DNA from: Branchiostoma floridae
Taxonomy: Eukaryota > Chordata > Leptocardii > Amphioxiformes > Branchiostomatidae
Assembly (NCBI RefSeq): GCF_000003815.2
Contig: NW_023365728.1
Location: 111,640-175,639, forward strand
Direction: 5' to 3'
Length of the DNA: 64,000 nucleotides
Every line of letters starts with the position of its first letter. Position 1 is the first letter of the stretch. The translations under genes and the position numbers were made by a program. The notes under the pieces are model-generated. The model made no database searches. It saw only the letters and a program-made list of their open reading frames with translations, and had not been told where the DNA came from. This document shows, piece after piece, positions 10,935-23,222 of this stretch.

Positions 10935-13270
10935 ACTTGCAACCAAAGATAATGTTCTGGTCCTTATTCATTCTCAGTGTGATGCTGTATTATTGTGTAC
11001 ATGGGTGTGGGAAGGTCTGTTTAATTGATGACAGGTCCACAGCACAAGGGAGTTAAATATGACTTTATAGTGCCACACCCGCACACCAATCACAACACCA
11101 GTTCTGGTCAACCAACTTCTAAAGAACATAAGATAACTTACCTCCTCAGGGTACCGGGCTGCTTCTTATCAATAAGAACATAACTGGTGTGCTGGGCAAA
11201 CGTTTCAAGAACTAACCTTACAATTGCCGCGCATTACCGGTCCTGGCCTGGACTTCGTAGGTTGAGCGACAGGTGGCGCTTTTGTACCAGCCGGGACAGG
11301 TGGTTGCGCCTCCAGTTTGTGCTGAGTATTTTCCAACAGTGACACTAACAAAAGGTAGTGGATGCTACCTGAAATGTCTGACCGTTTCCAAAATCATTCC
11401 TTGATCTGGCGTATTTTACGGATACCTGGATGTCTAACCTCAATACTGTCTGTCGGCTGGAAGTTCATTCCGACGACTTTTTTGGACAATCCCCCCCACC
11501 CCCCCCCACCCCCCCCCACACACACACCCTTCCGTTTGTGAAATTTCACCTGTTTTCCTGACCGCTACAGGAGTACACCGCAGTAACAGTAACAGAATAA
11601 GTCAAATTCGTAGTGAACAGTCTCATAACAGTTTCATAATTGAACATTATTTCGGATTGGTCTCTGATAATTTATGGGGGCTGCCTATTTCTTTCAAAAG
11701 CTCCCCAAACACAAAACACACGCGATGATTCATAAAATCTACATCACTTGCCGACACAGGTTGAACGAACTGCTCACACACATGAATCGACAACTAGAGC
11801 TTTTCTTTCACACTTCTCAATTCTCGTAAACCGGAGGAGATCGTTGCGTTTTAAAGAAACTTCACAGCCTTTCGTAACAAAACAACTTCGATAGCATTAT
11901 GCTGACAAAGGGATTCTCTCGGGATAGTTTCGCCTGCAGCTAAAGTTTACCCCCAAACAAAGCAGGACAGTTGGAGCTATTTGCGGAGATTGATGACCGG
12001 TCCCACGGTACACGTCAATCATGCCACACGTCACTCATCCTCCAACCAATCATGGCACACCTCACATGCTCGGGAAACAGGTAACGTCACTTCTGGATTG
12101 TAGAGAAAAAAAATCATAAAATACAAGCACGAAGGTACAAATTACAGTTTGCTTTGAGTCTAGCTTAACATTTAATTTGTTCAAAGACGATGATTTGAAT
12201 GGCCAGCTGTAATAGATCCCTGACTGTGCCCTGAGGTGTTACCTACAGGCATCACCGGACAGACGTTTTACAGGTAGTCAGGATTCCACACCTGGTCAGC
12301 CAGCACGCACTTCGGACTGTCAGGGCCAATATATGGGTTGATTTATCTTATGGGAAAAAGACTTACTTATGTAATGATATATGGACACATGTACAGCTTT
12401 GACCAGTGGATAAGAATGGCTTTTAGCCTCATGAATCATTAGATAAGTTTTTTATTTGTATATGTGCCCTTCAATACACGTAGAAGACACCGTATTTAGA
12501 CTTTACACTTTACTTATCTACGGCTCATGTCTATCAAACCTGCTTTTTAGGTAATCCTGGTTACATGATGAACAGTAACATTAACAATACATACTTCAAA
12601 CATTGTACAGAAGTCAACATAGTATCATAACATATCATTAGACATTACCACAGGACATTTGCAACGTTGGCGATTAGACTCGTAGTCATATACTATGTCT
12701 GAATCAAGCAGATATTAAAGGATGTAATAGAATTACCCAGTAAGTAATATTTGTATCAGCAAGGAGCTTTTCCAAACGTAACGTACGGTGTGGTTTGTTT
12801 TGGACGGACCAGTTAAGGTTGTGACTGTCAGCATGTTGGTGTCATCACTGTCAATCACGGTGTGTGGCACTCAATCGGGGGAGGAGTCACCAGGTGTTGC
12901 CCCTTGGTGGCGACACTTCCCACCGTACCTGCCCAGTCCTGGGGTCAGGCGCTGCTCGGACCAGGTGTGCAGCTGAGGTCACCTGCACGCACTTTGACCG
13001 ACGTTTGGGTGAAGGTTAGTCTCTACCAGACTGACTACACTGGCTGTTATAGGGAGAGTAACTTGCCAGAGGAGTTTTGCTACCAGAGGAGATAGCCGGC
13101 CGCACAGCAGAAGGGGAAACATAATCTTAATTAGCGTGGACTGACTCCCCCGACCAATTTCCCGATTTTTTCTACGATCACCGTACCCCCTTAGGAAGGC
13201 CTGGTGAAGGCTAGGTAAAGTTTGCGGTACCAGATGACGTCACGACGTCCACCTGAGGTACGGGAATCGG
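10935..13270. other. Intergenic region between the lectin gene and SLC16-like gene 1
   Basis: No convincing gene. The region has a poly-C tract interrupted by A (about 11490-11520) and a short CA run. Frames at 12788-13095 are short and carry no motif. Sequence near 13018-13090 (CTCTACCAGACTGACTACAC) resembles ends of the TAGTCTCTACCAGAC element family seen at 46.4 kb and 33.4 kb. The promoters of neither gene can be pinned down. Confidence 0.45.
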
Positions 13271-13700
13271 CCGCGGGGTCAGCCCAAAGGTCTGAGGTTT
13301 AAACCCGCCTCACCGAGTGGCTGGACTGAACGATCTGAGATTTAAAACACCACTCGCACTGGAGTGGCTGGAACCCAGGCGACACCCATGTACATTACTG
13401 AGGGTCTGAAGTTTAAACCCGCTTGCACAGTCGGGGCTCTGGAGACACATGTATGCAGGACATAACTGAGGTCTGAGGTTTAAAACCCGGTCGCACGTCT
13501 CCCATGTACATTACTGAGGGCTAAAACGTCTCAGATTTAAGCCAGCTACACCGGCGGAGTGGCTAGAGTCCAGGCGACACTCATGTACATTACTGAGGAC
13601 TGAAGGGTCTGAGATTTGACCTGAATGGCTGGAGACCAGGCGATACTCATGTATACACTTAATACAGGACATTACTGAGGACTGAACCGTCGGTAATACC
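13270..13700 (+). repeat. Degenerate ~90-bp tandem repeat directly upstream of SLC16-like gene 1
   Basis: About five diverged units recur, each with a block like GTCTGAGGTTTAAACCCG, a GAGTGGCTGGA block and CATGTACATTACTGAGG. The array runs almost to the start codon at 13708, so it covers the probable 5' UTR or promoter. Confidence 0.6.
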
Positions 13701-13707
13701 GTGCAGC

Positions 13708-14026
13708 ATGAAGAGACACGGTCGGCCGGCGGGCCCACCTGACGGCGGGTACGGCTGGGTGGTGTGCTTCGCGGCGTTCTGGACGTCAGGTGTCGTCTTT
13801 GGCATCCAGAACAACTTCGCCGTGACGTACGTCGCCATCCTGGACGCCTTCCCGGGAGCCGACGCTTTCCGTACAGGTGAGGAAACGTTAACGTCAGTTC
13901 ACACCTGTTGTACCTGCTGAGGTGCGGGAATTGGTGGTGGGGCCACTTGTTGTTACCCTAGCCAAGAAGGTGATGTTGTCGGGAGCGTGTGTTCGTCCGT
14001 CTGTTTGTTTGTGTTTGTGTGTATGT

Positions 14027-14125
<99 letters not shown>

Positions 14126-17100
14126 TGTGTGTGTGTATGTGTGTATGTGTGTGTTTGTGTGTGTAAACGCGATAGCACGAGAATGTCTGGATGGATTGTA
14201 TTGATATTAATCCAAATCCGTAGGTTTAGATGAGACCTCCAAACGATTACATTTTGGGGCCTCTAGTGGCTTGTTATGGCACAGCAGCCGAACGTCCGCT
14301 TTTTCTACCTCATTCAGATTTTTGTTCTAAGACCATGATAAAATTACCGCTTTAGGTTTAACAGCGTAAGTATTTTGTTACATTGTTGCCGACTCGTTAC
14401 ACACGACCTTTCAATTTAGCTGCGGGTCAGTTCTGCGGTTCGACTGTAAATCTGACCCTGGTCTCAAACTCAAAGCTAAAAGTTCTAACTGCAATTTCTT
14501 AGGAACTGTAGTCAAGAAACCCTCCAGGAATGATTCCATCGGGTTTGAGAATAATCACTAGATAACTAGGTTCTTTATTCATCACAATGCATAATCATAA
14601 CAGCGATGTGTCGGTCTCCGTCTGCCACCTTCCTCAGGGCGAGTTCTGGAGAAAGGCGGCAGGCTGCACCGAAGCGTCGACTATGAATAAAGAATCTTGT
14701 AATCCACGTTTGTACCAAACCAAACATGAGCTTTGACTTTTAACTGCAGTTCTACGGAACTGTACAGATTTATGTTTCGGCTGATGTAACTCTCCTGTCC
14801 TGATATATCTCCGAGTTGTCGCGCATGCCCCTAGGTGTCAATTTGTCTAAATTACGGTTCGCTTCGGTAGTTCTATTTACCTGTCGGGTTACCTGTCCTG
14901 TGTATTATACCTGCTGGTTACCTGTCCTGTCCTGTGCACAATACCTGCTGGGACCACATCTAGGACACAATCAGTCACGTGTTTGTGAGAACATCTAAAT
15001 CGGCAAGGATAAACCGCATCTGTTCTTAGTTTCATAACTGTCGTTAATCAGAATCCTTGATGTAACGTGTCAGGCCTACGTCACATTTCCAAACCGGGGC
15101 ACGGTCAGGCAGCTTTCGGGAACGAAAAGTTTGATATAAAAGACACCAAACTACACAAGACGTAAAGAGAATAGTCGTGTGCATTATGTGTTTCTTTTTA
15201 CGTATAAATATATTTTTCGCGATCGTTTCCGGGCTACGGTTTGGAAATATGAAGTGACTAAACCATCGAAGCTGAAGCTGGCAAATATCTAAAAAGTACG
15301 GTTTACCTGTCAGTTTAACTGTCCGAGTTTACCTGTCCAACAATACCTGTTGGGGCCAAAACTAGGACACAGTCGGTAATCTTTTTTCTTTAAAACATTA
15401 TCTGAGTTTAAATTGCTTGTAAGGTTGTTCTGGATGTTTTACGATCCGGGTAGTGTTAGTTGGCAGGTTTGGGTGGTGGGCACAAGGCGGACAAGTAACT
15501 TGACGGGGGTAGCTTGACACATCATTTCTCTCTTTTTCTTTTGTTTTATGAGTTTCAAAAAACTTTAAAGAATGAAAAATAGTTTTGCTTCCTTTTGATT
15601 TAGTTATAGCCCAATAAAAACGGGAATGTGATGCTGTGGGGGTTTTCATCACTTTCTCGTTACCTTGTAAATTGCACCTTTTTGCCACACCGGGAGGGCT
15701 AATCATTATAAGTATAGGTCACAACAAGAGTTGAAGACATACAGTTAACAGATACAAGATAAACTATCGTTAGACAAATTCAACTTCTCCTCACCTTTCA
15801 GTATGGTCAAGGCAGTTTCCGTTCGTCCCTGTCGTGATGACTGCTGTGAATGTGGCTGTAAGTTGCAGGGGTCTGTGAGTCTGGATATTTCCAACTACTA
15901 CTATATCTCCGCGACTCAACATCTGCTTGAAGAATAAGCAAATGTATCGAGGCTTCCGTTCGAAGTCTTTATTCATTGAAGCTGAATAGCCAGAGGCATT
16001 GAGAACATTTTTATTAACAACAAATTGCATCTATCTTTTCAGAAATGTGGTTATTTAGAAGCATTAAAATAAGTGATAAAATGCAGTATTACCACTGACT
16101 TAAAACCAGTGTGAAATGATAAAAAAAAATCATCGAAACTAACTTGGCGAGACATATTATGTAATAGATGTGTTAGGACCAAAACGAATTCGAACGGACA
16201 CGCACCAAGTACCGGGTTACATTGGCGCCCCTAGGCGACTATCAGCGCATTTCGGCGGTGTCAAGTTCAAAANNNNNNNNNNNNNNNNNNNNNNNNNNNN
16301 NNNNNNNNNNNNNNNNNNNNNNNNNNNNNNNNNNNNNNNNNNNNNNNNNNNNNNNNNNNNNNNNNNNNNNNNTACAATTGTTAGTTTCTGTATTTCTAAA
16401 TCTGGAAACATTGTACGTGTGTGTCATCAAGTATTGGTGTGATAAAACCCCATTAGAAATTAAAGACTTAAATAACAGCCGGAGCCTAACCTCTGCTTGG
16501 AGTGGAGTGCCGAACAGCGGGATTCTGATAGATGTTGTGCAATAGATTAGATGGTTTATCTAGTTGATTTATTAGTGGACAGCGCAAGGCATCTGTTTAC
16601 TCAGGTTTATTTGTCGTCCTTCCTTTGTATTTATTCACCTCGGCCTGGTGCGGTCATTGAACCGGGGCCTGCAGCACCAGTGCAACCCGCTAGCCGGCAT
16701 TTTACTGTACTGGGGGACAGTACAGGACAGTTATTTACCCATGTTTATTTGTCGCTCTTCCTTTCTATCTTTTCAGCCTGGATCGGATCCCTGAACTGGG
16801 GCCTGCAGCACCTGTGCAGCCCGCTAGCCGGCGTGCTTGTGGACCGGATGGGTTGCCGGAAGACGGCGTGTGTGGGTGCCGTGCTGGTGTTCACCGGGCT
16901 CATGACGAGTTCCTTCGCCTCCAGGTTGGAGATTCTATACGTCACCTTCGGTAGGGAACCATAGTGACCTTTCATAGTGACCTTTCACATGTAATTAGTG
17001 TCGTTAGGTAGACCGTATGGGAGGTGTGACTTACATCTATAAATACATACATTAGGGAAGGTTCTTGCGAGATGAGCCTAGAGGTACACTGGGCTAACCA

Positions 17101-20100
17101 GGTTGTCTGGAAGAATTGTTGATAAAAGCTTGTCCTAGCTACGTGCACACGTCTGTTAGCCTCTGTAGATACAGATTGTGCAGACTTCAGTGTAACACTT
17201 AGTGTACCGTTATCTCAGTATCGTAATTAGACCTGGTCTATCTGTGACTACTGTCTTGTNNNNNNNNNNNNNNNNNNNNNNNNNNNNNNNNNNNNNNNNN
17301 NNNNNNNNNNNNNNNNNNNNNNNNNNNNNNNNNNNNNNNNNNNNNNNNNNNNNNNNNNNCTGTATAGATTATAGAAGTACCATTGAAAAGTACCTGCATG
17401 AGGTGCTAGAGTATATACAATTTGCACCGGTTTTAGGCAGTAGTTGAAGTGGCTTGGCTCTGAGTTTATATACTGTAAATGCAGAAATGTTCGCGGTGGA
17501 TTAATGTTCGCGGTTTTCGCGGCGACCACTTCACCGCGAACTTAAACCCACCACGAACATTTTTTTTATTATGGTATTAGACTGCAGTCTACGGTGTTAC
17601 CGCGAACTTAAATCCACCGCTAAAAGTCCCTTTTCCCGCTACCGCGAAATTAAATCCCCGCGAACTTAAATGCATTTACAGTACGCTATTCTGCACACTA
17701 AGACCAACTCCGTCCATTGCAGGCATCATCACAGGAACAGGCATGGCGATCAGCAACGTGGCCGCCATCACCATATTAGGGCACTACTTCACAACGAGGC
17801 TGGGGCTGGTGAACGGGTTCGCCACCACCGGAAGTTGCGTCTTCACGGCCAGCCTGCCTTACGTCATCAACGCCCTGCTACGTCACATCGGGCTGTTTAA
17901 CACCTTCCGCTGCCTGAGCGTGCTGGGCGCGTCTCTCCTGCTCTGCGCGCTGTCATTCAAAACGGTGCCGCAAGATGTGGACTTGCACGGTGATGCCGGC
18001 AGAAAAGGTAAAGGGCTGACATCACGATTTGGGTGTGACTTGAAACCCTTGAAAATCCGTCTTTTCCTTGAGAATTTTCCCAATCTGGAGACTTTTTTAG
18101 TTAGAAGGGACAGGTTGGGTCTGAGCTTTCTTGTTTTGCTCGAAATTTGTTCAGTTCAGCAGTTTATTTGGTGTCAGGACAGGTTTGATTTGATGGGTGC
18201 TACCGGTTGTATCAGGAGGGAACTGGGGTCAAAGGTGAGGTTTCTTTTATAAAGGGAGCTTTCCTCGGAGAAATAGCCGAACAACCCCTTGTTTTCTTTG
18301 AATGGTTATAAACTAGACCCAAGTGACTTTCTGGTGGAGAAGAATTTTAAAGATTGAAATAGGGGTTAGTACTTTTTAAAGCCTTCATTCAGAGTATTTT
18401 AACATGCTTTCCTATGGACAGCCCTAACTTTGACGTCTGCCCTAACTTTGCAGGCACGGCGAACCCAGACGATCATCAGGATGAGAAGACGCCCCTGAGA
18501 CCGGTGGAGAGGAGAGTAAGCTTCGCACGCCGCGCCACGAGCGTGCTGAACATGCGCATATGGAAAAATAGAGCCTTCGTGGTGTGGTGTGCTGGGTGCG
18601 CATGCGCACTGACGACGTACTATGTGCCCCACGTCTTCATTGTAAGTCCCTTCATCATTTTTCTAGGCCTTTTCGCATTGAAATGCATGACATAAGAATT
18701 TAAGAATTTTGAAATAAAAAAGACTATCGTCTGTACGCAGTGTAAGTTTGACTTGTTTGGTGCTCCTTTCTGGGCAAACAAGTAAACAAACAAACAAATT
18801 CCCCTTTATCTCCACCAGGTGAAGCACGCGTCTTTGATCCTGCCGACCTACAAGAATGAGGTGTTAGTGACGTGTATCGGCGCGTCATCCTGGGCCGGCC
18901 GGATGTTCTGGGGGAGGATCGGGGACTTCCCGCGCGTCAGGAGGGTCAGATTACACCAGATGGCCTTCTTCGTCACAGGTGAGGAAACGTCTTAAGGTTT
19001 AAAGTTTCAGCCCAGCCTTTTCTGTAAACCTTCTCTGTTTGAGGAAGAAAGAAAAGTAGCGCATCAGCAAAAACAATTTGCTTTCTCCTTCGGGAAAATG
19101 TAACAAGTGTATTGAAATACTACCCATCTATGTATATGTGTAAATACTGAAAGTTTGGGGCTGCATCTGTCAGCAGCGCCACCTAGCTGCAGTGCGTAAC
19201 AGAAGCAGTCAGTATTGCCCTGAGGAAGGTGACAGACGGTCACGTGCCGAAATGTTGGTCTTGAATGAAACACTTGTATGCAAAGAAATTTGATATCTAC
19301 TTATCAGTCTCATTAAAAGTTCTAATCAGTCTAATGATTATATCGAACTGTTTTCCAGGACTCTGCAGCACCTTAGTTCCCATAGCAACCCATTTTGCGG
19401 CGCTCGCCACCCTGACTGTCGTAATCGGGTTCTTCGACGGGGCCTACATCAGCCTGATCGGCGCCATAGTTTACGACATGTTCGGCCGGAGGGACGCGCC
19501 GCAGGCGATCGGGTCCAACTACGGGGTGTGTGCCGTCCCGCTCATCATAGGCATGCCGCTAGCGGGTGAGATGTTTGTTTGTTTGTTTGTTTGTTTGTGT
19601 GTGACATGTTCGGCCGGAGGGACGCGCCGCAGGCGATCGGCTCTAACTACGGCGTGTGCGCGGTACCGCTGATCATAGGCATGCCGCTAGCGGGTGAGAT
19701 AAGTGTTTGTTTGTTTGTCTGTTTGTTTGTGTGGGACATGTTCGGGCGGAGGGATAGCCTGGTATCCAGCCGTAATTATAGCTCCCGAGTCTCTTCTCTA
19801 TAATTACGGCTGGATACCAGGGTAACGGAGGGACGCGCCGCAGGCGATCGACTCTAACTACGGGGTCTGTGCCGTCCCGCTGATCATAGGTGAGATGTGT
19901 GTTTGTTTGTTTGTTTGTTTGTTTGTTTGTCTGTTTGTTTGTTTGTGTGGTCGTGCAGGACATGTTCGGCCGGAGTGACAGCGTAACTCAAGTTCGATAA
20001 TGAAAATTGACCATCTGATGGTTTTCTACTGTACTGCAGCAGAACTTCTGGTTTTCAAATCTCGTGTTTTGGACATGTTGTAGTCGTGATTTGGAGTGAT

Positions 20101-21818
20101 GGATAGTTCTCGGTACCCGGTACAGAGTGGTGCAGGTTTGACTTGACTTGACTTTGACTTTATTGACGATGAGACAAGTCATTACATGGATCTGCCTAGG
20201 CAGCTTTGGGCCCCCTAGCGGCTAAACTGAGACTGAGTTAGGTTTTTTATATGAAAAGATTACTTTGTATTTGTATAGAAATGTGCGATACTATAAAATA
20301 AATGTGCATATGTCATATAAAAGCAACCTCCTTGATGAAAGTAAAAAGACCGTTTTGATAACTATGACAGCTCCGTTTCCGTGTTCCAGGGTTCATCTAT
20401 GACGCGCAGCTCTCCTACCAGGGAACCTACTTCTTCGCTGGAGCTCCCATGATCCTCGGCGCCTGTATATTATTCCTCATGCCTAACGACAATCAGACAG
20501 AACTGGACATGGCAGGGGTAAGTTTTTCTGTTTTCTTTTTGCACAATTTATCACTGAACCAAATTTAGTAGGTATTCCGTATTGTACTCATCATTCCGAT
20601 AAAGAAATGGAGTCATTGGTTTTGGCGTGCCTGTGTGCCTGTCTGTCTGTCTGTCTGTGTTTATGCGTATTTGTGGTCAGTACTAACCTCTGGATGGATG
20701 AGCAGTGACGAAGGTCAAGGTCGATTTTGGACCCCCGGGTGAGCGGCCTTGGTACTGCAGCAGAACTTTTTTTCGGTTTTTGTATCCTTTGTCCCAGCAT
20801 GCTACGGTCTTGATATACACATGTATATTGAGTATTCAGTGGTAGATCTAGGCAGCTTCTGATGTAAGAAAACGGTATAGGTTTGGCTTCCAGCAGCTTG
20901 TTATAATGGTGACAAATTGGCGCAGATTGATTGCATGGGGGGGGGGGGGGATGTCAAATAGTCTACACGGGGGGGTCCTTCGCAGACGTCTAGGAGCGCT
21001 GGCGTTTATTTGCTGGAGACCGCTGATTCGCGATTTTAAACATGGGCCATAACGCCGATTCCCTAATGTCGGAACTTCGCCGAGAAGGCGTCAGAGAACC
21101 TGGCCATGTTGAGAGTCTTGAGAATCGCGATCATAGAAGTCTGCGGATGATTGTGCCCTTCTCCACGCAAGGAGGTTAAAAAACCTCCTTGCTCCACGTT
21201 ATAATCAAAAGTCCATGACAGCAGAGTCGGCTCCAGGGCGAATGACTCAAGACTCTGTGTTTATGTCGCACCTGAAAATTGGCGCCGAGTTTATTGCATG
21301 AGGAGGGGGTCTCCTTCGCAGACTTCTTGGAGCGCTGGCGCTTATTCATTGGGTAGCGTTGTTTCGTGATTTTAAACATGACCAGATTCACTAATGTCGG
21401 AAAAACCTTAAATCGTTTTGGCACAGAGAAGGCATTAGAGCACCGGCCCATGTTGAAAATCGCCAATCAGCGCTCCCCCAGCAAATTAACTCCGGTGAAC
21501 GAATCATGACATGTTATAATCAAAAGTCCATGACAGCAGAGCCGGCACCAAGGCGGGGGGATAACTCCTGACTCTGTGTTTATGTCACACCTGCAGGCGG
21601 CTGATAGCGAGAAGACGCCGCTGAGACCAGGTGAGGGATATGGCGACACCTTCGCAGCGACTTCTGCTGACGAGAAGGGATACGGGGAGCGTTCCAAATG
21701 TGTGCGGATTACGTCTCCCGTGGATGATTATGGATATGGGGATCGTCCCGAATGTGTGCTTATTACGTCTCCCGTGGACGACTATGAAGTTATCTTTGAC
21801 AGGATATCCTCAGTGTAG
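13708..21818 (+). CDS. SLC16-like gene 1 (monocarboxylate transporter family, MCT8/10-like)
   Basis: Eight exons: 13708-13876, 16777-16950, 17723-18007, 18454-18641, 18819-18978, 19359-19565, 20390-20517 and 21597-21818. All have GT/AG borders and matching phases (1,1,1,0,1,1,0), giving 510 residues. The SLC16 signature DGGYGW lies at residues 12-17 before helix 1. Conserved MFS blocks follow: VDRMGCRKTA after helix 2, ILGHYFTTRLGLVNG, an NMRIWKNR cytoplasmic linker, GRMFWGRIGD, and YDMFGRRDAPQAIG. Twelve helices are expected in the plasma membrane. SLC16 proteins carry monocarboxylates, aromatic amino acids or thyroid hormone; the substrate here is unknown. The C-terminus contains two copies of an ITSPVDDY motif and ends ISSV, a class-I PDZ-like ligand. 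Start: first ATG in frame, with the signature 12 residues on. Odd: helices that occupy one exon in genes 2 and 3 are split into three here. Confidence 0.88.
14011..14160 (+). repeat. (GT)n microsatellite in intron 1
   Basis: A GT dinucleotide tract of more than 100 bases with a few TTTGTG and ATGTG interruptions. Apparent open frames over it on both strands are artefacts of low complexity. Confidence 0.95.
14161..16272 (+). other. Intron 1 of SLC16-like gene 1, no exon seen
   Basis: No coding segment. A fragment near 14580-14690 (CTGCCACCTTCCTCAGGGCG) belongs to a dispersed repeat that also occurs at 19.1 kb, 53.4 kb and 59.2 kb. The end runs into a 100-base gap at 16273. Confidence 0.5.
16273..16372. 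other. Assembly gap
   Basis: One hundred N in intron 1 of SLC16-like gene 1. The round size suggests a placeholder of unknown true length. Confidence 0.99.
16590..16705 (+). repeat. Partial copy of SLC16-like gene 1 exon 2 start with its acceptor region
   Basis: The stretch repeats the polypyrimidine tract and first ~60 exon bases of 16735-16850 (GGCCTGCAGCACC...CCCGCTAGCCGGC). Its acceptor has decayed: CTCGGCCTGG stands where the functional copy has TTTCAGCCTGG. The copies lie about 145 bases apart. Confidence 0.75.
17260..17359. other. Assembly gap
   Basis: One hundred N in intron 2 of SLC16-like gene 1. Confidence 0.99.
17473..17681. mobile_element. MITE with TIR CTGTAAATGCA and TA target
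   Basis: Both ends read TA-CTGTAAATGCA in inverted orientation (17471-17483 and 17671-17683). The interior is a set of inverted CGCGAACTTAAA-like blocks. A related copy occurs at 44532-44658, and one-sided copies at about 25936-26046 and 63341-63430. The TA target fits a Tc1/mariner-type element. Confidence 0.75.
19603..19990 (+). repeat. Tandem copies of SLC16-like gene 1 exon 6 end with splice donor
   Basis: The last ~90 bases of exon 6 (from GACATGTTCGGCCGG) plus the donor GGGTGAGAT are repeated at about 19603-19700 and again at 19735-19890. A short broken fragment lies at 19958-19980. The copies are separated by (TTTG)n tracts. The third is interrupted by a hairpin MITE at 19755-19825. 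Confidence 0.85.
19755..19825. mobile_element. 71-bp hairpin MITE, TIR TAGCCTGGTATCCAG, ~8-bp target duplication
   Basis: Arms reading CCTGGTATCCAGCCGTAATTA are inverted around a short loop. CGGAGGGA is present on both sides (19747-19754 and 19826-19833), and occurs once in the uninterrupted exon copies, so those serve as empty sites. Relatives at 44049-44139 and 48081-48188 carry 8-9 base duplications. Confidence 0.8.
20915..21560 (+). repeat. Duplicated blocks in intron 7 of SLC16-like gene 1
   Basis: A block with GGAGCGCTGGCG, ATTTTAAACATG and CTAATGTCGGAA occurs at about 20935-21110 and again at 21275-21450. A second block (GTTATAATCAAAAGTCCATG through TGTGTTTATGTC[A/G]CACCTG) occurs at about 21199-21275 and 21513-21596. 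The latter copy contains the true acceptor of exon 8; the former is a decoy lacking AG. Confidence 0.7.
21161..21198. mobile_element. Micro-palindromic insertion, copy 1 (24 bp, 7-bp direct repeats)
   Basis: The 24-base element at 21168-21191 consists of perfect 10-base arms CAAGGAGGTT/AACCTCCTTG around AAAA. It is flanked on both sides by CTCCACG (21161-21167 and 21192-21198). It belongs to the five-member family described in the findings. Confidence 0.8.
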
Positions 21819-22079
21819 ATCTGATGCGCTTTTATGCACATGTGTTTTGATAACTCCTTTTTTAACTCACGAATGGTTCTGGGAACCTTGTGGTGATTAA
21901 TGTTTATATAAATCTATATTTCGCCTTTTAAGGCCGTGGGAGCAGTGGGTTGAATTATTGTCCACTGGTCTAGGGCACGGTATCCACTACCTGCTCCCCA
22001 ACCGAAGTCAGTTTTGGTGGACTGAAGAAAGTCCAGTTTCCCTTTGCCAAAGACCAAACGTCTGATCCAAGGTCTCACC

Positions 22080-22256
22080 TAATCTCCAGGCAGATCCTGC
22101 GGTAGCATAAGATAGTATCAAAAGCTGGTAAAGTTAAGCCGGCTTAGGAGTGTCACTGTGTTTCACTACAAGGCAAACGGACACATTTTGACTGACTACA
22201 CTCATTGACCAGTTTAGTACTATCTTATGCCATCGTAGCATCTGCTTGGAGATTAG
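22080..22256. mobile_element. MITE with TIR TAATCTCCA(A/G)GCAGATCC and 8-bp target duplication
   Basis: The ends are TAATCTCC and GGAGATTAG. GTCTCACC is duplicated at 22072-22079 and 22257-22264. The interior carries inverted AAGATAGTATCAAAAGCTGG and CCAGTTTAGTACTATCTTA blocks. It is the first of five copies in the window; the 8-bp duplication suggests a hAT-type transposase. It lies in the 3' UTR region of SLC16-like gene 1. Confidence 0.85.
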
Positions 22257-22537
22257 GTCTCACCAGGCATGCCGGGAATCGAACTCGTGACGTCACGATG
22301 ACGTAACTTATAAGCACTCCAGGTGCATTCTGGGTTGCTACGTCACAATCCCTTCCGTGAAGGAGCGACGGATACAAATCATTAACGAGAAATATTTTTT
22401 CTCTCAGACTAATACTTTGCGAATGTTTATGTCGCGCTTTTGTGCAATGTTTACCCTGTTGCGATCGAAATGACATGTATGGTGCTATTTTATATGGTTT
22501 TCCGGGTAAGATGGAAGTGTATATACTGGTGACAAAA

Positions 22538-22578
22538 AATAAATCTATTGTACATAGTATGATGAAATTCTAAATAAA
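22538..22578 (+). promoter_or_regulatory. Polyadenylation signals of SLC16-like gene 1
   Basis: Two AATAAA hexamers at 22538-22543 and 22573-22578, followed by a T-rich and GTGTGT-rich stretch. They lie about 720-760 bases after the stop codon. Confidence 0.5.
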
Positions 22579-23009
22579 AGTATGGAGGGACATGACAAAT
22601 ATTTTTGTTTTTTTATACCTTATGTATATGTGTGCATATGTGCGTGTTCGCGTGTGTGTATGTTTGTGTGTGTTATTCAAGGCTATTTAGAAGAGATACT
22701 GTTACCAAAATAGGGATATTTAGCTCATTTGACTTCATAATAACTTTACCGTATCCAGCCCAACCATGTCTAGTTCCCATGTCTAGTTATAACACTTTTC
22801 ATTCTGACAGTAAGAGTCCGACAACGATGAAATCTTTGTACAATTAGAACATTGTATTGTTCATATAAATGTATCAACATGTACAGATAGAACAGTTCTG
22901 CATGAGGAACGAGTAACATCGTCAGTCAAGGAAAATCTGCTCATGGAGACTACACATTTAAAGAAAAACTTGAAACGAACGTTTCGAGTATTTTTTAAAT
23001 CAGTGACGA

Positions 23010-23222
23010 TAACGCTAGTTCACCTTTATTCGCGGGGTAACCTATATCCGATGTGTTAACAAAAACAGGTATTTAGGGGTATCAAGTGGGCGGATGGTTC
23101 TATACTGCAATAGTTTGAAATATTGTAATTTGAACCACCTTCTCTCGACTTGATATCCCCAAATGCCCTGTTTTCAAACACCGGATAAAGGTTACCCCGC
23201 GAATAAAGGTGAACTAGCGTTA
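23010..23222. mobile_element. MITE with long TIRs (TAACGCTAGTTCACC)
   Basis: The ends are inverted over about 40 bases (TAACGCTAGTTCACCTTTAT against its complement at 23183-23222), continuing imperfectly with GGGGTAACC and a central pair of inverted blocks. No clear target duplication beyond TA. It lies in the convergent intergenic region between genes 1 and 2. Confidence 0.75.

Noticed and set aside
12750-12775. Half-site CAAGGAGCTTTT as a sixth micro-palindrome
   Set aside because: No inverted partner or flanking 7-base repeat nearby. The same holds for single CTCCTTG arms near 20330 and 39670.
13894-14233. Open frames over the GT repeat
   Set aside because: Dinucleotide repeats leave all frames open; the products are CV/HT polymers.
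16170-17529. Frames crossing the runs of N
   Set aside because: They exist only because N does not produce stops.
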